From: Takakia lepidozioides
Taxonomy: Eukaryota; Streptophyta; Takakiopsida; Takakiales; Takakiaceae
Reading direction: 5' to 3'
NCBI GenBank assembly: GCA_030704615.1
Contig: CM060731.1
Span: 57,764,756 to 57,828,755 of the forward strand
Length of the DNA: 64,000 bases
In this document: positions 35,301 to 46,300 of the stretch, piece after piece
How positions within the stretch are numbered: the stretch's first letter is position 1
How the letters are laid out: the number at the start of each line of letters is the position of its first letter
Position numbers and translations under genes: made by a program
Notes under the pieces: generated by a model
What the model was told of the DNA's origin: nothing
The model's input: the letters and a program-made list of their open reading frames with translations, nothing else
The model's database searches: none

Positions 35301-37505
35301 AAAGAGGAGAACTAGGGCCTCTATCGTGGGATCGCCACCGTGCTTGACAAGCTTGTTGACTATGCCATCAGGACCACCTGCTTTATATCCATTTAGATGT
35401 TCAATTGCTTCCACAATCTCAGAAGAACTAATGGGAGCGTTGTAGGCTTTTGAAATATACTCCAGTTCATCAGGGCTGTTTTGAATCATAGGAACAGTTT
35501 TACCAACTGTGTCCTTCCATTCATCAGAGGACCCCTCACTGTTAGACCTAGAAGTTCTGCCAAGGATACTGTAGTGGGTTTCAAAGGTTTTGACAATGTC
35601 AACCGATGAAGTTACCACTGCACCCTTAGTAGTCTTCAGCGCTTGTACTTGCTGACAGCTTTTTGGCTTGTACAAGCGTTGAAGGGCCAACCAGAATCTC
35701 TTGTCATTACCACCATGGTGGTTTGAGTTTATTTCACTGTATAACTTGTTCCAGTATAATTTCTTCTGAGCCCTTACAAGCAGATTGATATCTTTACGGA
35801 TCTGGTAGCACCTCGCCTTTGTTGGTTTTCAAATTGCAGCACTCTTTATAAAGGACTCGTCTCTCAGCTATCTTGAGTTTAATCTCATTGGTCCACCAAT
35901 TAACAGCTCTACCACAGACAATTAGTTTCCTCCCAATGATCTTGTCAGCTGCAGAGGAGACGAAACTCTCCCAAGAATCCACTGCTCTTTCGACTTCATT
36001 TCTTGCATTGTCTGCTCAAGACTGAAGGTCTTGGAGCGAATGGACAAAATGAGGAAGGGCCTCTTGCAAGGCCTGGACATACTCAGCCTTGACCTCTTCA
36101 TTATGGAATTTTTCTATGGGCCACTTCCAAATCGAACGTTTCACAGATCTCTTGGTGTTGGGAAAACACCTTTTGATCTCAGTCCAAACCAGGAAGTGGT
36201 CAAAGAAACAATGACAAAAACAATCGAACGCGAAAAGAATCCACCATAAAATATACAGAAAGATGTGATTCTTCAACATACTCTGTCCCCTTCCTCAGAC
36301 ATGGTCAGAGCAAGCACTGAGATGACATCTGCAAGGTATTTCTGTCACACACACACAGAGACTTGTGTCAACTTTCCACCTGACATATCCTTCAACAAAG
36401 TACCAGCAGCTGATTAGCACCTTCAGTGGCTTCAAAGTACACCGACAACAAAGAAGAAAAAGACAAGCTAATACTCAAATAACTTATGATGTCCCTCTGA
36501 CAATTAGGTTACTCTTTTCACAATCCCTTGCAGTACAACCATGTCCATTTATTTTATGCCCAAACTAAGGACTTGAAGCTCTCAATCAGGTGAGACAATG
36601 CACCTGCTACCTCCCAACAAAGCCCATGACTGAATTCAAACCCACGACCACTTAATGTGATACAGACACAACCATTTGGTTATGTGTTGGAGGCTGGCAG
36701 GTGAGTAGTAAAAATGTCTCCGAGGTTTGTCTTTAACATACCCTAAGTTCCGTCTCCTCCATGGTCTCGTAAAAAGCCTTCAATGTAGGGTAGTGCGGTC
36801 TCAGGAACTTCAACGGCTTTGGTACTGACGTCATCGAGCTTGTGGCTGTTCTGATTTCTTGCCTGCATAATGCTCCAGACCAGAGACAACCACAGTTATT
36901 CTCCACAGAGCATTCAAATGTGGAAAATCGTGTCAGAAAGGAAGAAACTAGTCACATTGGAATCTCATGTTCTGAAATTGCTGTCTGCTGAATCTGCAAT
37001 TAACTCCAACAGCTGGGAATCTCATGGGCTCTAGAAGCGAGAGAAATGTGCAAGAGACTTGTGTACACCACTCCCTTGCCAGCCTGTTAGGGTTTGGCAG
37101 ACTTCCCACAGAAACCCTAGTAAATCCACAACACTCGACTCATTGAGAGTTTATGGGAGAAAAAGTGCCACAAGGTCTAATCTGTTTGTGTAAGCAACAG
37201 TGCGGCAAAGGAAGGATTCAAGCTTGGAGTCCATGATGAAAGGCTTAGGTTCTGCGTACAAACCTCATAGCTTCAAGCGCCATCTTCTGAACTCCAGGGT
37301 CTCGATCCTGGACTCTCTCCACATAGAGCTCCAACTGCAGTTTCAAAGCAAGGTCCTCCGCTGGGAGCCCTTCCACCAAGTCCTTGTCCTTTTTATCATC
37401 TTTCTTCTTTTTAGCATCCTTGGCCGCAGGCTTGGCGGGCGGCGGCTGGGCGTCAAGGTCCATGCGCTCAGGCAAAGCTCCATTATCCTTGGGATCGGGA
37501 GCCAT
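20312..37505 (-). CDS. RPN1: 26S proteasome regulatory subunit Rpn1 (PSMD2)
   Basis: Rpn1 is a scaffold of the 19S base that binds ubiquitin, shuttle factors and Ubp6. Exons, minus strand: 37505-37264, 36862-36742, 36341-36282, 32932-32865, 32655-32613, 31893-31828, 31626-31588, 31376-31294, 30981-30867, 30486-30412, 29961-29803, 29513-29406, 28966-28859, 28654-28514, 27738-27634, 26730-26509, 26276-26163, 25927-25712, 23137-23078, 22612-22499, 21808-21723, 21173-21065, 20747-20569, 20396-20312. All introns are GT-AG and the frame totals 2718 nt (905 aa; plant Rpn1 is about 890). Features: Lys/Asp-rich N-terminus with [72 protein letters not shown]-repeats including [17 protein letters not shown] and [17 protein letters not shown]; and C-terminal [20 protein letters not shown]. 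No stop or frameshift was seen. LINEs lie in the introns at 23.4-25.4, 27.1-27.3 and 33.4-36.2 kb. Confidence 0.93.
23419..25378 (-). mobile_element. LINE copy 1 (truncated, in an Rpn1 intron)
   Basis: Non-LTR retrotransposon, same strand as Rpn1, in the intron between the exons at 25712 and 23137. Minus-strand frames give reverse transcriptase blocks ([91 protein letters not shown] with the FADD catalytic pair) and a C-terminal CPLC-x7-H-x4-C zinc-knuckle-like box as in L1-type LINEs. About 390 bp present in copy 2 are missing near 24,270-24,290, causing a frame break. The 5' end is truncated within the sequence encoding LYKPK. The 3' end is CTTATGAGTACAA with no poly(A). The flanks share CAAAGAGA (23,411-23,418 and 25,379-25,386), a likely target duplication. 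Confidence 0.88.
25381..25408. repeat. (GA)n microsatellite at the LINE 5' junction
   Basis: An AAGAGAGAG... run of about 26 bp begins exactly where LINE copy 1 ends on its 5' side. The first bases also form the right target duplication of the LINE. Confidence 0.9.
27090..27305 (+). mobile_element. Old, diverged LINE 3' fragment, antisense to Rpn1
   Basis: In the intron between Rpn1 exons 27634 and 26730. The plus strand reads CACACATAGCAGATTGATGC, then CCAAACTGGGTGCAGAGTC and ATGGCCACAAGGCTAGGG. These align in order with the complement of the 3' ends at 12.7, 23.4 and 33.4 kb, but with many substitutions. It is therefore an older copy in the opposite orientation. Confidence 0.75.
31190..31285 (-). 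repeat. Second copy of the (AAATG)n-tailed dispersed repeat
   Basis: In an Rpn1 intron. (AAATG)n followed by GTACTTTATAACGTC matches, in reverse orientation, the element in the USP-gene intron at 4330-4400. Confidence 0.4.
33439..36231 (-). mobile_element. LINE copy 2 (5'-truncated, in an Rpn1 intron)
   Basis: Same family as copy 1, in the intron between exons 36282 and 32932 and on the same strand as Rpn1. A 9-bp duplication GAAAAGAAT flanks it exactly (33,430-33,438 and 36,232-36,240). Frames encode the last endonuclease motif ([11 protein letters not shown]), a linker with an in-frame TGA at 36,016-36,018, the RT ([38 protein letters not shown]) and the C-terminal domain. A 31-bp deletion near 34,779 shifts the frame inside the RT, and a deletion of about 80 bp near 33,820 removes the first cysteines of the zinc knuckle. 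The 3' end is CTTATGAGTAC without poly(A). It is dead as an autonomous element. Confidence 0.9.
34276..35690 (-). pseudogene. LINE reverse transcriptase, interrupted
   Basis: Two minus-strand frames, 35690-34761 and 34809-34276, together cover RT blocks 1-7 and part of the thumb. Conserved pieces seen are [63 protein letters not shown], then after the frame break [20 protein letters not shown] and the [13 protein letters not shown] strand. The break is explained by loss of 31 bp compared with LINE copy 1. The catalytic aspartates ([12 protein letters not shown]) are still present. Confidence 0.85.
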
Positions 37506-38690
37506 TGTTGCACCAAGAGATGTGAAGGAAGAACGGGAGAAGAGGGACAATAGGATGGATGCAGCGCAAGGGAGGAGCGTCAGAACCCCACACGCAGGTA
37601 CACCGTCTTGTCCACACTACGGTAGTGTGTTGATGCCTCCTCCCTAAAAGAGACCAGGACTCGATTGTATTCTCCCAATGTACCTTCCCCACTTAATACC
37701 TATCTATCAACATTATACCTCCCCAATCAATTTCAGTTTACTCATTTTCACTATTCTCTAGATTCTCATTCCCCTATTTTTTACCAAGTCATTTGTAACT
37801 TGGTGAGTGCTATAATTTTATTGGCCCACTACACAAAGGGTTTTGCATGATGCTTAGCACCAATACTTGGGATTAAGTTTCGAATTAGATCCAAATAGGT
37901 GTAATGGGACTATTTCATCCGCCTCTCATTTTACAATAATAGGGTCATGACGGTGGGCCCCTCGTCCGGACGAGGGGCACCCCCCCTCCGCGCCGCTACC
38001 CCCGGCTGCCCCTCCCGGGCTCCGTCCACCGGCCTGTCCGCTGCGGCCGGTCTGCTGGGTCTAGTCCACTCCCTCTAGTCCGCCCGCCCGCAAGATCTGG
38101 GCCGTCCACAACGAATCCCATTGCAGCCCTCCAATTTAGGGCCTTATCTCGCCATTGCCATCAAGATGTCGCTCTTTGTTATACGTAATTGCGGTGCGTA
38201 CGGGCAGTAGTCGTTGCCTGGTATTCGTGTCTTTGTGTTTTCGTGACATTTTGTCATGATGTAGAAGGGCAGGAGAGGAGTCGGAGCCCTACAGCCACCA
38301 TCATACATATGCTTCCATTATTTTCGTCATTTTTTTGCCGTTTTTGCGTACATGTAATGCGTTTTGCCCGCTTGGTTTGGCTTCTGTCCGGTCATCGCAA
38401 AATGGCCAATGTGTTGTTAGGGTTTATTCCAATGGGCCGACCGATTACAAGCCTGCCTAAAGATGACCTTAGTTTACATTTGGGATATGGTGTCGTTCAA
38501 TTTTATAATTATTCATGTTGAGGTAATCGCATCCGTCCATCAGATCACCTCCTCAGTCTGGAACGGTAACATGGATAAGATAATAGCGAAAATTGCCAAA
38601 GCATATGCACATGAGGGCGTGTAAAAACATTGCAAATTCCATATCCAGCCATGAACTGTTATGTGTGTCATGGGCAGAGTTATTGTCAGT
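37506..38690. promoter_or_regulatory. Rpn1 upstream region
   Basis: The 5' flank of Rpn1 presumably holds its promoter. A GC-rich, palindrome-containing stretch lies at 37,955-38,090 (CCTCGTCCGGACGAGG near 37,961). An open frame on the plus strand from 38,189 has no recognised motif. No gene is called here. Confidence 0.3.
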
Positions 38691-39300
38691 CTGTCAATTG
38701 TGTCTGCTGGGTTGTGTTAGCCTGAGACTCGTGAACTATCTCACATCTGCAGAATGGGTCTCCCTGTAAAAAAATCGGGTTCGACAGCCAATACTTGTCG
38801 GCCTGGATACCCATATGTCTGTTGCTTCGTTAGTCTTGCTTCGTTGGTGTGGTAATCGGAGCATCTTCGGGAGGTTGTGTCCTCACATCGGCCTGGAATA
38901 TGTTCGCGAGTCTGTTGCGATGTTAGTCTGTCCTGACAACGGTCTTGCGGCGTTTGTGTACGCTGGTCTGTTGTGAGAAATTGTGAAACCATGGTGCCGC
39001 GTCGAAAAATTGGCGTTATACCCTTCCGTCTGCCAGTCTGTTGTCCTGCCAGTCTTTTCAGCTGGTCTGTTGTCTCTGTCGCACCGTCAGTCTAGTCTGC
39101 CTGCAGCTTGGTACAGAGGGTGACGGAACAATGACCATGTCGACCTGTCAGTCTGTCGACCTGCCAGTTTGTCTGTTGTGTATAGTCTGTTTCGTCATCA
39201 GTTTGTTGCAGTCGGGTGGACCTGCTTAGTGGATTACGTGTTGGTCTGCTCAAATCGGTCTACTGATTCTAGTCTGCTTGACTCTGTCTTCTATTCACTC
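38690..39300 (+). repeat. GTCTG-rich degenerate repeat DNA
   Basis: The motifs GTCTGTTG, GTCTGCT, CAGTCTGTC and GACCTGCCAG recur many times at irregular spacing. The same motif set fills about 55,780-56,700. Irregular short repeats of this kind are typical of subterminal or intronic DNA of large DNA transposons, but no ends can be fixed here. Confidence 0.55.
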
Positions 39301-39537
39301 GGTTTGTTGTGCACTGGGTAGACCTAATAAATGCAACGGCGGCGGTGGCGGCGTCAATCATGATGCGTCACGTCGTGCCGTGGGTGTACTACATTTCCGC
39401 TCCCGGGTCAGCTTGAACTTCAACTTCGTTGTCATGGTTTTGTTTGTGATTAGTTAGAAATAGTTATTTCTAACTAATTATGACATTATACATTTATATT
39501 TGTATTTTGTTGGCATTGGGACTTCATTTGGTTCCAT

Positions 39538-39564
39538 GTGCCAAGTGAGGTGGCGAACCTCACT
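39538..39564. repeat. Perfect 10-bp hairpin
   Basis: CCAAGTGAGG, a 7-base loop, then CCTCACTTGG. A second small inverted repeat (CGTGG...CCACG) follows directly. Function unknown. Confidence 0.6.
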
Positions 39565-40504
39565 TGGGACGTGGGGAGGTTATCTCCACGTAAGACGTAG
39601 GCAGGCTCGTCCAGTCGAACCTCTCTGCCTCTCTCGCCGCCATAGCTCTAGTTCTTGAGATGGAGAGTGGGTGAGGTCTGTATGGTGGAGTCATTTAGCA
39701 AAGGTGCCATTGGCTTGACTTATATAACGTGATAGAGTGGTTTCTCCTCTTTTCATCATTTCCGTATCACTAGAAAAAGACATGCTTACATCTATGAGTG
39801 CAAGGTGTTAGCATAGTTAGCACTTGTGTGTGGAAGAGAGCTTGATAGATAGCTCTTAAGATACAAGGTGTTGCAGGGTTTGCAAGAAGAAAGCCTTGTG
39901 GTGTTTATGTACAAGAGGAGGTCTTCAAGGAGAGCCCCATTGAAAAGTTTAAGAGCTTGTGAAGAAGCTCTTATTCTGCAAGTGTTGCAGGTTTTGAGGA
40001 GTTTAAGAAGAGTTCGGGTGTTAAGGAAGCAAGCGGTGCATGTGTGGAGCATAATTTCAGCTTGTGGGAGTCTTCAACTTCAAGCTTAGGAGAGCTATGA
40101 GTGGAGGTAGACATCTGATTTCTCTTTGGGGCAGAATAGTGTATTTGTAGAGCATGCTTTGAGTTGGGGTTTCAATCCCAAGCTTGGGAAGAGCATGTCT
40201 ATGGAAGTGGCAAGTGCAGGGCTGGATTAGGAGCTTTAAGAGGTGCACTATGGCTATGGGATGAAGCACTATGAGTGCATGCGATAGCTAGAAAAGGGTA
40301 TGCCATAGAAAGCTCAATAGCTTGTTCTATGCTTGTTTCAATAAGTTCTATAGAAAAAAAGAGCTTGTTGTGTGGCAAATAGCTTGCTCAGGGAGTTAGA
40401 AGCGCTCTTGGTGGTCTATTGATGCTCAAGAAACCAAGAACAGCACCTCTGGTTGCTCCATAGAAGCCATAGCTCGTTGCAGCAATCGTAGAGGCAAAGC
40501 AGCG

Positions 40505-40612
40505 TAAACCCTAGCTTGGGAACGCTTGGGAACGCTTGGGAACTCAAAAGAACACGTGAGAACGCTTGGGAACTCGTGGGAACGCATGGGAACGCGTGGG
40601 AACATTGTCCCA
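40505..40612 (+). repeat. Minisatellite, 10-11 bp GGGAACGCTT unit
   Basis: About nine imperfect tandem copies of GGGAACGCTT/GGGAACTCGT. Confidence 0.85.
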
Positions 40613-40629
40613 GAGTTGGGAGCACCACC

Positions 40630-41095
40630 ATTGTCCAATCGGATGAACTATTGAGCCAGTGGATGACAATTGGCGCTCTTGGATGAGAATCGGTTGCAGT
40701 GGATGAAACTACACCAGCGGATGAACTATCGTGCTATTGGATGAAACTGCGTCAGCGGATGAACTATCGCGCTATTGGATGAAAAATCGCGGCAACGGAT
40801 GAAACTGCGTCAGCGGATGAAATCGTGGCAGCGGATGAACTATTGCGCTATCGGATGAAAAGTCGCGGCGACGGATGAAACTGCATCAGCGGATGAAATC
40901 GTGGCAGCGGATGAACTATCGTGCCATCGGATGAAAAATTGCGGCAACGGATGAAACTGCGCCAGCGGATGAAATCGCGCCAGTGGATGAAATATCGCAC
41001 CGACGGATGAACTATCGTGGTTGATGAAGTATCGGGACCTGCGGATGAGATATCGCGGTTTTGAATGAAATTTGGTCAGTGACGGATGAAAAATC
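40630..41095 (+). repeat. Minisatellite, 18-20 bp GGATGAA unit
   Basis: More than twenty tandem units beginning GGATGAA and ending in variants of CTGCGTCAGC, TATCGCGCTATT or TCGCGGCAAC. The three variants recur in a regular order, giving a higher-order repeat of roughly 58 bp in the middle of the array. Confidence 0.85.
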
Positions 41096-41104
41096 GACTG
41101 ACTG

Positions 41105-41720
41105 TGGATATTTTTGGAGCCTTTTGGGGGCTTGTTTGAGGACTATTTGGGGCTATTGAGGCCAATATCTTGCAGGTATTGGGGCCTGCTTTGAGGACTA
41201 TTTGGGGTCTATTGAGGCCAATATCTTGCAGGTATTGGGCTTGCTTGAGGACTGTTTGGGGTCTATTGAGGCCAATATTTTGCAGGTATTGGGGCCTGCT
41301 TGAGGACTATTTGGAGTCTATTGAAGCCAATATCTTGCAGGTTTGTGGAGCCTGCTTGGGGCTGTTTGAAGGACTATTTGAGGTCCTTCGAGGCCAATGT
41401 TTTGCAGGCATGTGGAGCCTTGTGAGGGCTGGTTGGAGGACGATTGGAGGTCCTTGGAGGTCCATATTGGGCAGACTTATGGAACTTTCTAAGAGCTCTT
41501 TGGGGGACTATTGGAGGTCCTTGGAGGCCAATACTTGGCAGATTTGAGGAGTTTTTTAAGGGCTGTTGGAGGACTGTTGGAGGTCCTTGGAGGCCAATAC
41601 TTGGCAGATTTGTGGAGCTTCTTAAGGGCTGTTTGGAAGACTATTGGAGGTCCTTGGAGGCCATATTGGGCAGGCTTGTGGAGCCATTGTGAGGGCTGGT
41701 TGGAGACCTTGGAGGCCATT
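41105..41720 (+). repeat. Minisatellite, 54-56 bp passing into 65-67 bp units
   Basis: Units contain GAGGACTATTTGGGGTCTAT and GAGGCCAATATCTTGCAGG. The TGCAGG spacing is 56, 54 and 55 bp in the left part and about 66 bp in the right part, where the unit is GGAGGTCCTTGGAGGCCAATA. Open frames run across the units because unit length and low stop content allow it; I do not call them genes. Confidence 0.85.
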
Positions 41721-42243
41721 AATTGGCGGGCGCCTAGGACCTTTCGGTGGACTGTTTGGAGTCCAAGTTTGCGAACTTCTTGAACCTCGGTGGGTCTATG
41801 TGAGGGGCTGATTGAGGGCTGATTTCAGAAGTTCATGGCAATAATTTGAGGGCTCTTGAGAGTTATTTGAGAGGTCATTTAAGGATAGTCTTATCTATTG
41901 CTTGAGCAGGAGTGAGTATGAAGATAAGGGGAGTAATGGGATGAGAGCATTCTGGGCTTAGAGATTTTTTTAGCTTCCATTCTCTATAGTCTTCCATCAT
42001 TCTTGTAGGCCAAAGCTTTTCCGTAAGCGGAGGCAGAGCTAGTTTGGATAGAGACTTGGTCATCTTGCAGGTTTATTGAAGCCGTAAGGAGATCGATGGA
42101 TTTAAGCTGTGGGAGGTGTTGTTGTTTGAGTTTCCTGTGTTTGGATCCTCCTCCCACACATGCATGCTTGACTGTGCGCCATGCTAGTTTGGTTTGGGCG
42201 CTTGTTTTTATAGGTGGTTGTGCCGGAAATATTGTGGCCGGTC

Positions 42244-43166
42244 AATCCTAGAGCGTGCTGTCACTACTATGGTCTGCTGGTCATCAACCCAGCCTCACCA
42301 TAAGATAAACAATGATGGTCTGCAGGTCATCACCCCAGCCTCGGAAGAGTTTATCATACTCAGGATCAACGTACAGGTGAGCATCCTCATCAAATTCATT
42401 GTCTCCGGAATCGTCGAGATCATCGTCATGATCGGCAAATGTGTGATCGGTTCCACCATGAATGGGGTCCTTTTTGTTTGCATCTGCAAAGAGAAACGCT
42501 TCTTGCAATGCACGCTGCATTTCTACCTCCAATTCATCACTCTCATCTGCATTCTCTGTGACATTGGGCTCCCGCTGTGCCGCAGGGCCTTCGTCTTCAT
42601 CATCTGAATATTCACATCCCTGCATCCCAATAGTCATCTTGTGAGTGGACCAACAACGATGTGACACTTGTTCATATTATGACATAGGAGGCACGGTGAC
42701 GTTGCAGTGATGCAGTCATATTTACGTATGTATCTTATGAATATACACCCAATCAAAACACGACATTTGTAACCATTGAAGTCATAGTTGCAGTCACTTA
42801 CTTAGTCATATATGACTACATTACTACACATAACCAATGAAAACACGACATGCGCATTAATTAAAGTGATAACGGAAGTGGCGTAGTCATAGTCACGTCT
42901 CTATCTTATGACTTCTTGACTACAATCACCCAACGAAATGTCAACATGTGGAGAAGATGATCGTTGCATTCAAAATTCAAACTAAAGTGCTGAAGGGAAA
43001 GTGGCGATCTTACCGGAAGAGAACAGCGTTGGAGAAGAAGATCCCTCCCGTGTATCATGTAATGATTCCTCACTGTTTCCAACAACAGTACTTTTCCTCC
43101 ATGACACTCATCGCAGTTGCATAGCATTTTTGTATGCCCATTCCTTGTGGCATAAGCTTCTTCCAT
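42244..43166 (-). pseudogene. CACTA (En/Spm) TNP2-type transposase N-terminus, remnant
   Basis: Two minus-strand exons fit: 43166-43014, starting at an ATG, and one from 42619 leftward (acceptor GATGCAG). Exon 1 carries a Cys/His box, MLCNCDECHGGK...VRNHY...GRD, like the N-terminal zinc-binding segment of plant TNP2 transposases (C-x-C-x2-C...H). Exon 2 is very acidic (DDDLDDSGDNEFDED), as in the linker before the TNP2 catalytic part. No catalytic domain follows: the frame ends at a 46-bp duplication (GGTCTGCTGGTCATCAACCC and its near copy, 42,258-42,345), beyond which repeats take over. Assignment to CACTA is moderate. Confidence 0.45.
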
Positions 43167-43349
43167 TCGTCATAGACGGTCATCTATTCTACGCCTACGC
43201 ATCCGTTCGCGCACTGCACTACATGCTTTGAACGTCACCCCTTCCCTCTTTGCATGCTACGCACAGTGCATTGTCTCTAGTTTTGCACCAGCTGCCAATG
43301 TGCTATTTCTATATCTATAGTATACTATAAGTATCGTTTCTGAGTGTCC

Positions 43350-46300
43350 ATGGTGAAGCGGAAGGTCTTCGAAGTGACAGTCCCTCTCACTGAGTACGAG
43401 AAGTTCCGAGAGCGCCGGATTGCTATCATAAATGAGGTGGAAGCAACGTTCAAGCAGTCGATAGATGGGTGAGTTTAGTTCCTGACTTTGGATACCCACC
43501 AAACTAAACTTGCGATTCGTGTCGCGCACCTCACTTCGGTAAGCTCCCCTTCAAGTCATAGCCGATGCGCGCGCCTGACTCCCAACTTGGCCGCCTGGGC
43601 CAACTTGGAGCTTCGGCTACTCACCGGGACATAACGGTCCCCCCTTCGCTTCCCACTAAACCCTCCACCTATTTGGGCCTAGGAGAATTCCCTTTGGTAG
43701 ATGGCAGTCCGGAACAGCTCCCCACTCTTTGGTCGCTTTCCGGCTCGCTCGCTTACTCACTAGTTTTTGGTCACCAATGGGCTTGCACCGTTCTCGGGGT
43801 CACTACTCCCCTTATATACTTCTGTAGCTGTCCCGCGGGGTTTTCACAACCAGCCATGCCATTTTATGGCGAACCACCACGAAAACCCTCGACTCCCGGT
43901 GATGAGTCGCGGTGAGTCTTGGCCCACTCACCACGGCCCCTCTGGACCGTGATGAGTCCCAAGACTCCCCACGACTCCCACCACGAGGTCTCCGCCCCCA
44001 TGGTGAGTCCTATGCCACCCCCACTAAGTCCCGCTAAGCTACCACCACCCCTTGTGGAGCCACCCCCACCGCAACCCGGTGTGCGGGGCTCCACCTAGTG
44101 AGCGCCTCCGCCTCCTTGAGTGCCTTGGGCACTCAAGGGTGCTTCAGCCCCCCATACCTATCGCTGCCGCTGCCCCCACCACAGGGGCAGCCCCTCATGT
44201 GTCCCGACCCCCTGCCCTCAAGGCAAAGGGCCGCGACACACACCCCTACCAACAGGGAGTCGATGTCCTCATCGACTTGTCCATTTTGTAGAAACGAACA
44301 TCCAAGTTGTGGCGTCCCACATCAAGGAGTTTGTTTCCGTACCATGGCGTCCCATGGCAAAGAACCAACCCCACACTTGACTCTACTCTCCACTAGCTAG
44401 TTTTTGGCCGACTTCCTCCAAGTCCCGGCCAAGGGTGGAGCCTCTCCAGCTCCTCCCAGTGCACTCTTCTTGGCCTACTTCAAGGCCAAGGAACGATCCT
44501 CCCCGAGGATCGAATCGCCTTACTGCAACAACATTGCTTGAGATCGCTCATGATGCCGCTTTTGGCATCACCTTGAGCAAGGGTTCCCTGGAACCCTCTT
44601 TGACTAGGAAGATAACCTTGAACCAACCGTGCGCCCCAATCAATACAATTGGGTCCGCCTTGGAATGCTGGCCTGAGGTACGGGAACACGCCGAAGCCGC
44701 ACTACGACTTCGTCCCGAGGCTACACGATTATAGTACGTGAACGGAAGCACATAGCTTCCGCGTTAGCCCGCACTACAAGGCAACCCCCTCGGTAGCGCA
44801 GTTATAGTACGCGCACGCGCCAGGTGCGCACTAGCACGTGAACTCCCAAAGAAGTCGCAAGTTTCTTTGCCCCTTAGATGGGGGTCACCCGATTTCGGCA
44901 CTACGCAAATACACGATTAACCCAATTTACCTCTCCCACTTTTATAAGCTAGCATGCATTCTACACACTAGCCAACCATACCATGCATCACCATTCCAAA
45001 CAAAATAAGACGCACAACATTTGGACCTCATTTCCTTTATAACAAATTTTTGTACAATACAAGTTTTTGTAATCGGATTCCTAAGCTAGCTAGCTAAGCC
45101 GGGCTAAGCATGGATTTCCTCCCCCGCTCCAGGTTGATGTCCCATCAACGTTTCTTCCGCTTTTGAGGTCGCCCTTCGAAAGCTGCAACTGCCTCGGATG
45201 CGTTTCCCATTTCTGAGGCACGCACCCAAGATGCCTCCACATGATGATAGCCCTTCCATTTGACGAGATACTCCGTTTCTCGGTTCTTGAACCTCCTCGA
45301 CTTAAGTATTGCCTCCACCTCGTACTCAAGTTCATTTTCATGATCCAACAGCATAGGTGGCGGACGCAACACTTGATGCCGATTCGGACGCACTTCATCT
45401 TTGAAGTAAGGCTTCAAAAGGGAGACATGGAATACTGGGTGCACCTTGCTGTTTGCCGGCAGTCGTAGTCGGAAGGCGGTGCTCATCTTCAGCCTCGTCC
45501 CCATCTTCTTCCAAAGTGCTCTCCAGAATTTACTCGTAAACTTGGATCGCGGTCCGAGACAATATCCTTCGGGACTCCATGATGCTTTAAGACGTGGGCG
45601 AAGTAAAGTCGTCCTGTCTCCTGCGCCGTTGCCGTCTCCTTGGTGGGGATGAAATGGCCCATTTTACTGAACCTATCTACCACCACCATGATTGCATCGA
45701 ATCCTTTGACAGCGGCATAGCAGTCATGAAATCCATCGAGACGTTTTCCCCCAAGTCCCCTCTGGAATCGGCAAGGGTTGTAACAGCCCCGCTTGCTTTT
45801 TGTACTTGCTCCGTTTTGTTGGCATGTGGTGCATGTCTTGACATACTCCTCTGCCTCCTCCCTCAGTTTGGGCCAGAAATACTCTTTCTTCAAGAGTGCC
45901 GCAGTGCGCTTGGCTCCGCCGTGGCCCGCAAGCGGGCTATCATGGCATTCTCTCAAGAGGCTATCTCTAATCCCTCCCTTCGGCACGTAGAGACGCTTTT
46001 TGCTTATACCGGAGCAGTCCATTTTGCAAGTGGAATTGCGATTTAACCCCCCATCCTCAAGTCCTGCATCACGGACTTCGCCAGCTCATCCTTCCGGCAA
46101 GCCTTCCGATCTTCCTTTGGAGCGCCGTCTCGCCCTTGTACACCAACAAGAGCTGTTGCTTTCTACTTAAAGCATCGGCCACCACGTTGTCTCATCCCGG
46201 TTTGTACTGGATATCCATCGAACACCGCCAAAGTATCTTGCCACCTAAGTTGTTTTGGGGACAACTTGGGCTGCGTGGCAAAATACTTCACCGTGACATT

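Noticed and set aside
38189-38521. 110-codon plus-strand frame upstream of Rpn1
   Set aside because: No motif, no splice evidence, and Cys/Phe-rich composition typical of chance frames.
40505-41095. Tandem repeats as a CRISPR array
   Set aside because: Units are contiguous and degenerate without unique spacers, in a eukaryotic context.
41170-41783. Overlapping open frames with repeated GGPWRPILGR-like segments
   Set aside because: They follow the minisatellite period; the repeated peptide is a by-product of the DNA repeat, with no start context or splice support.
43864-44400. Long Pro/Ser-rich frames on both strands in the Gypsy LTR region
   Set aside because: They lie inside or beside the LTR and recur in the second LTR; they are shadows of LTR sequence.
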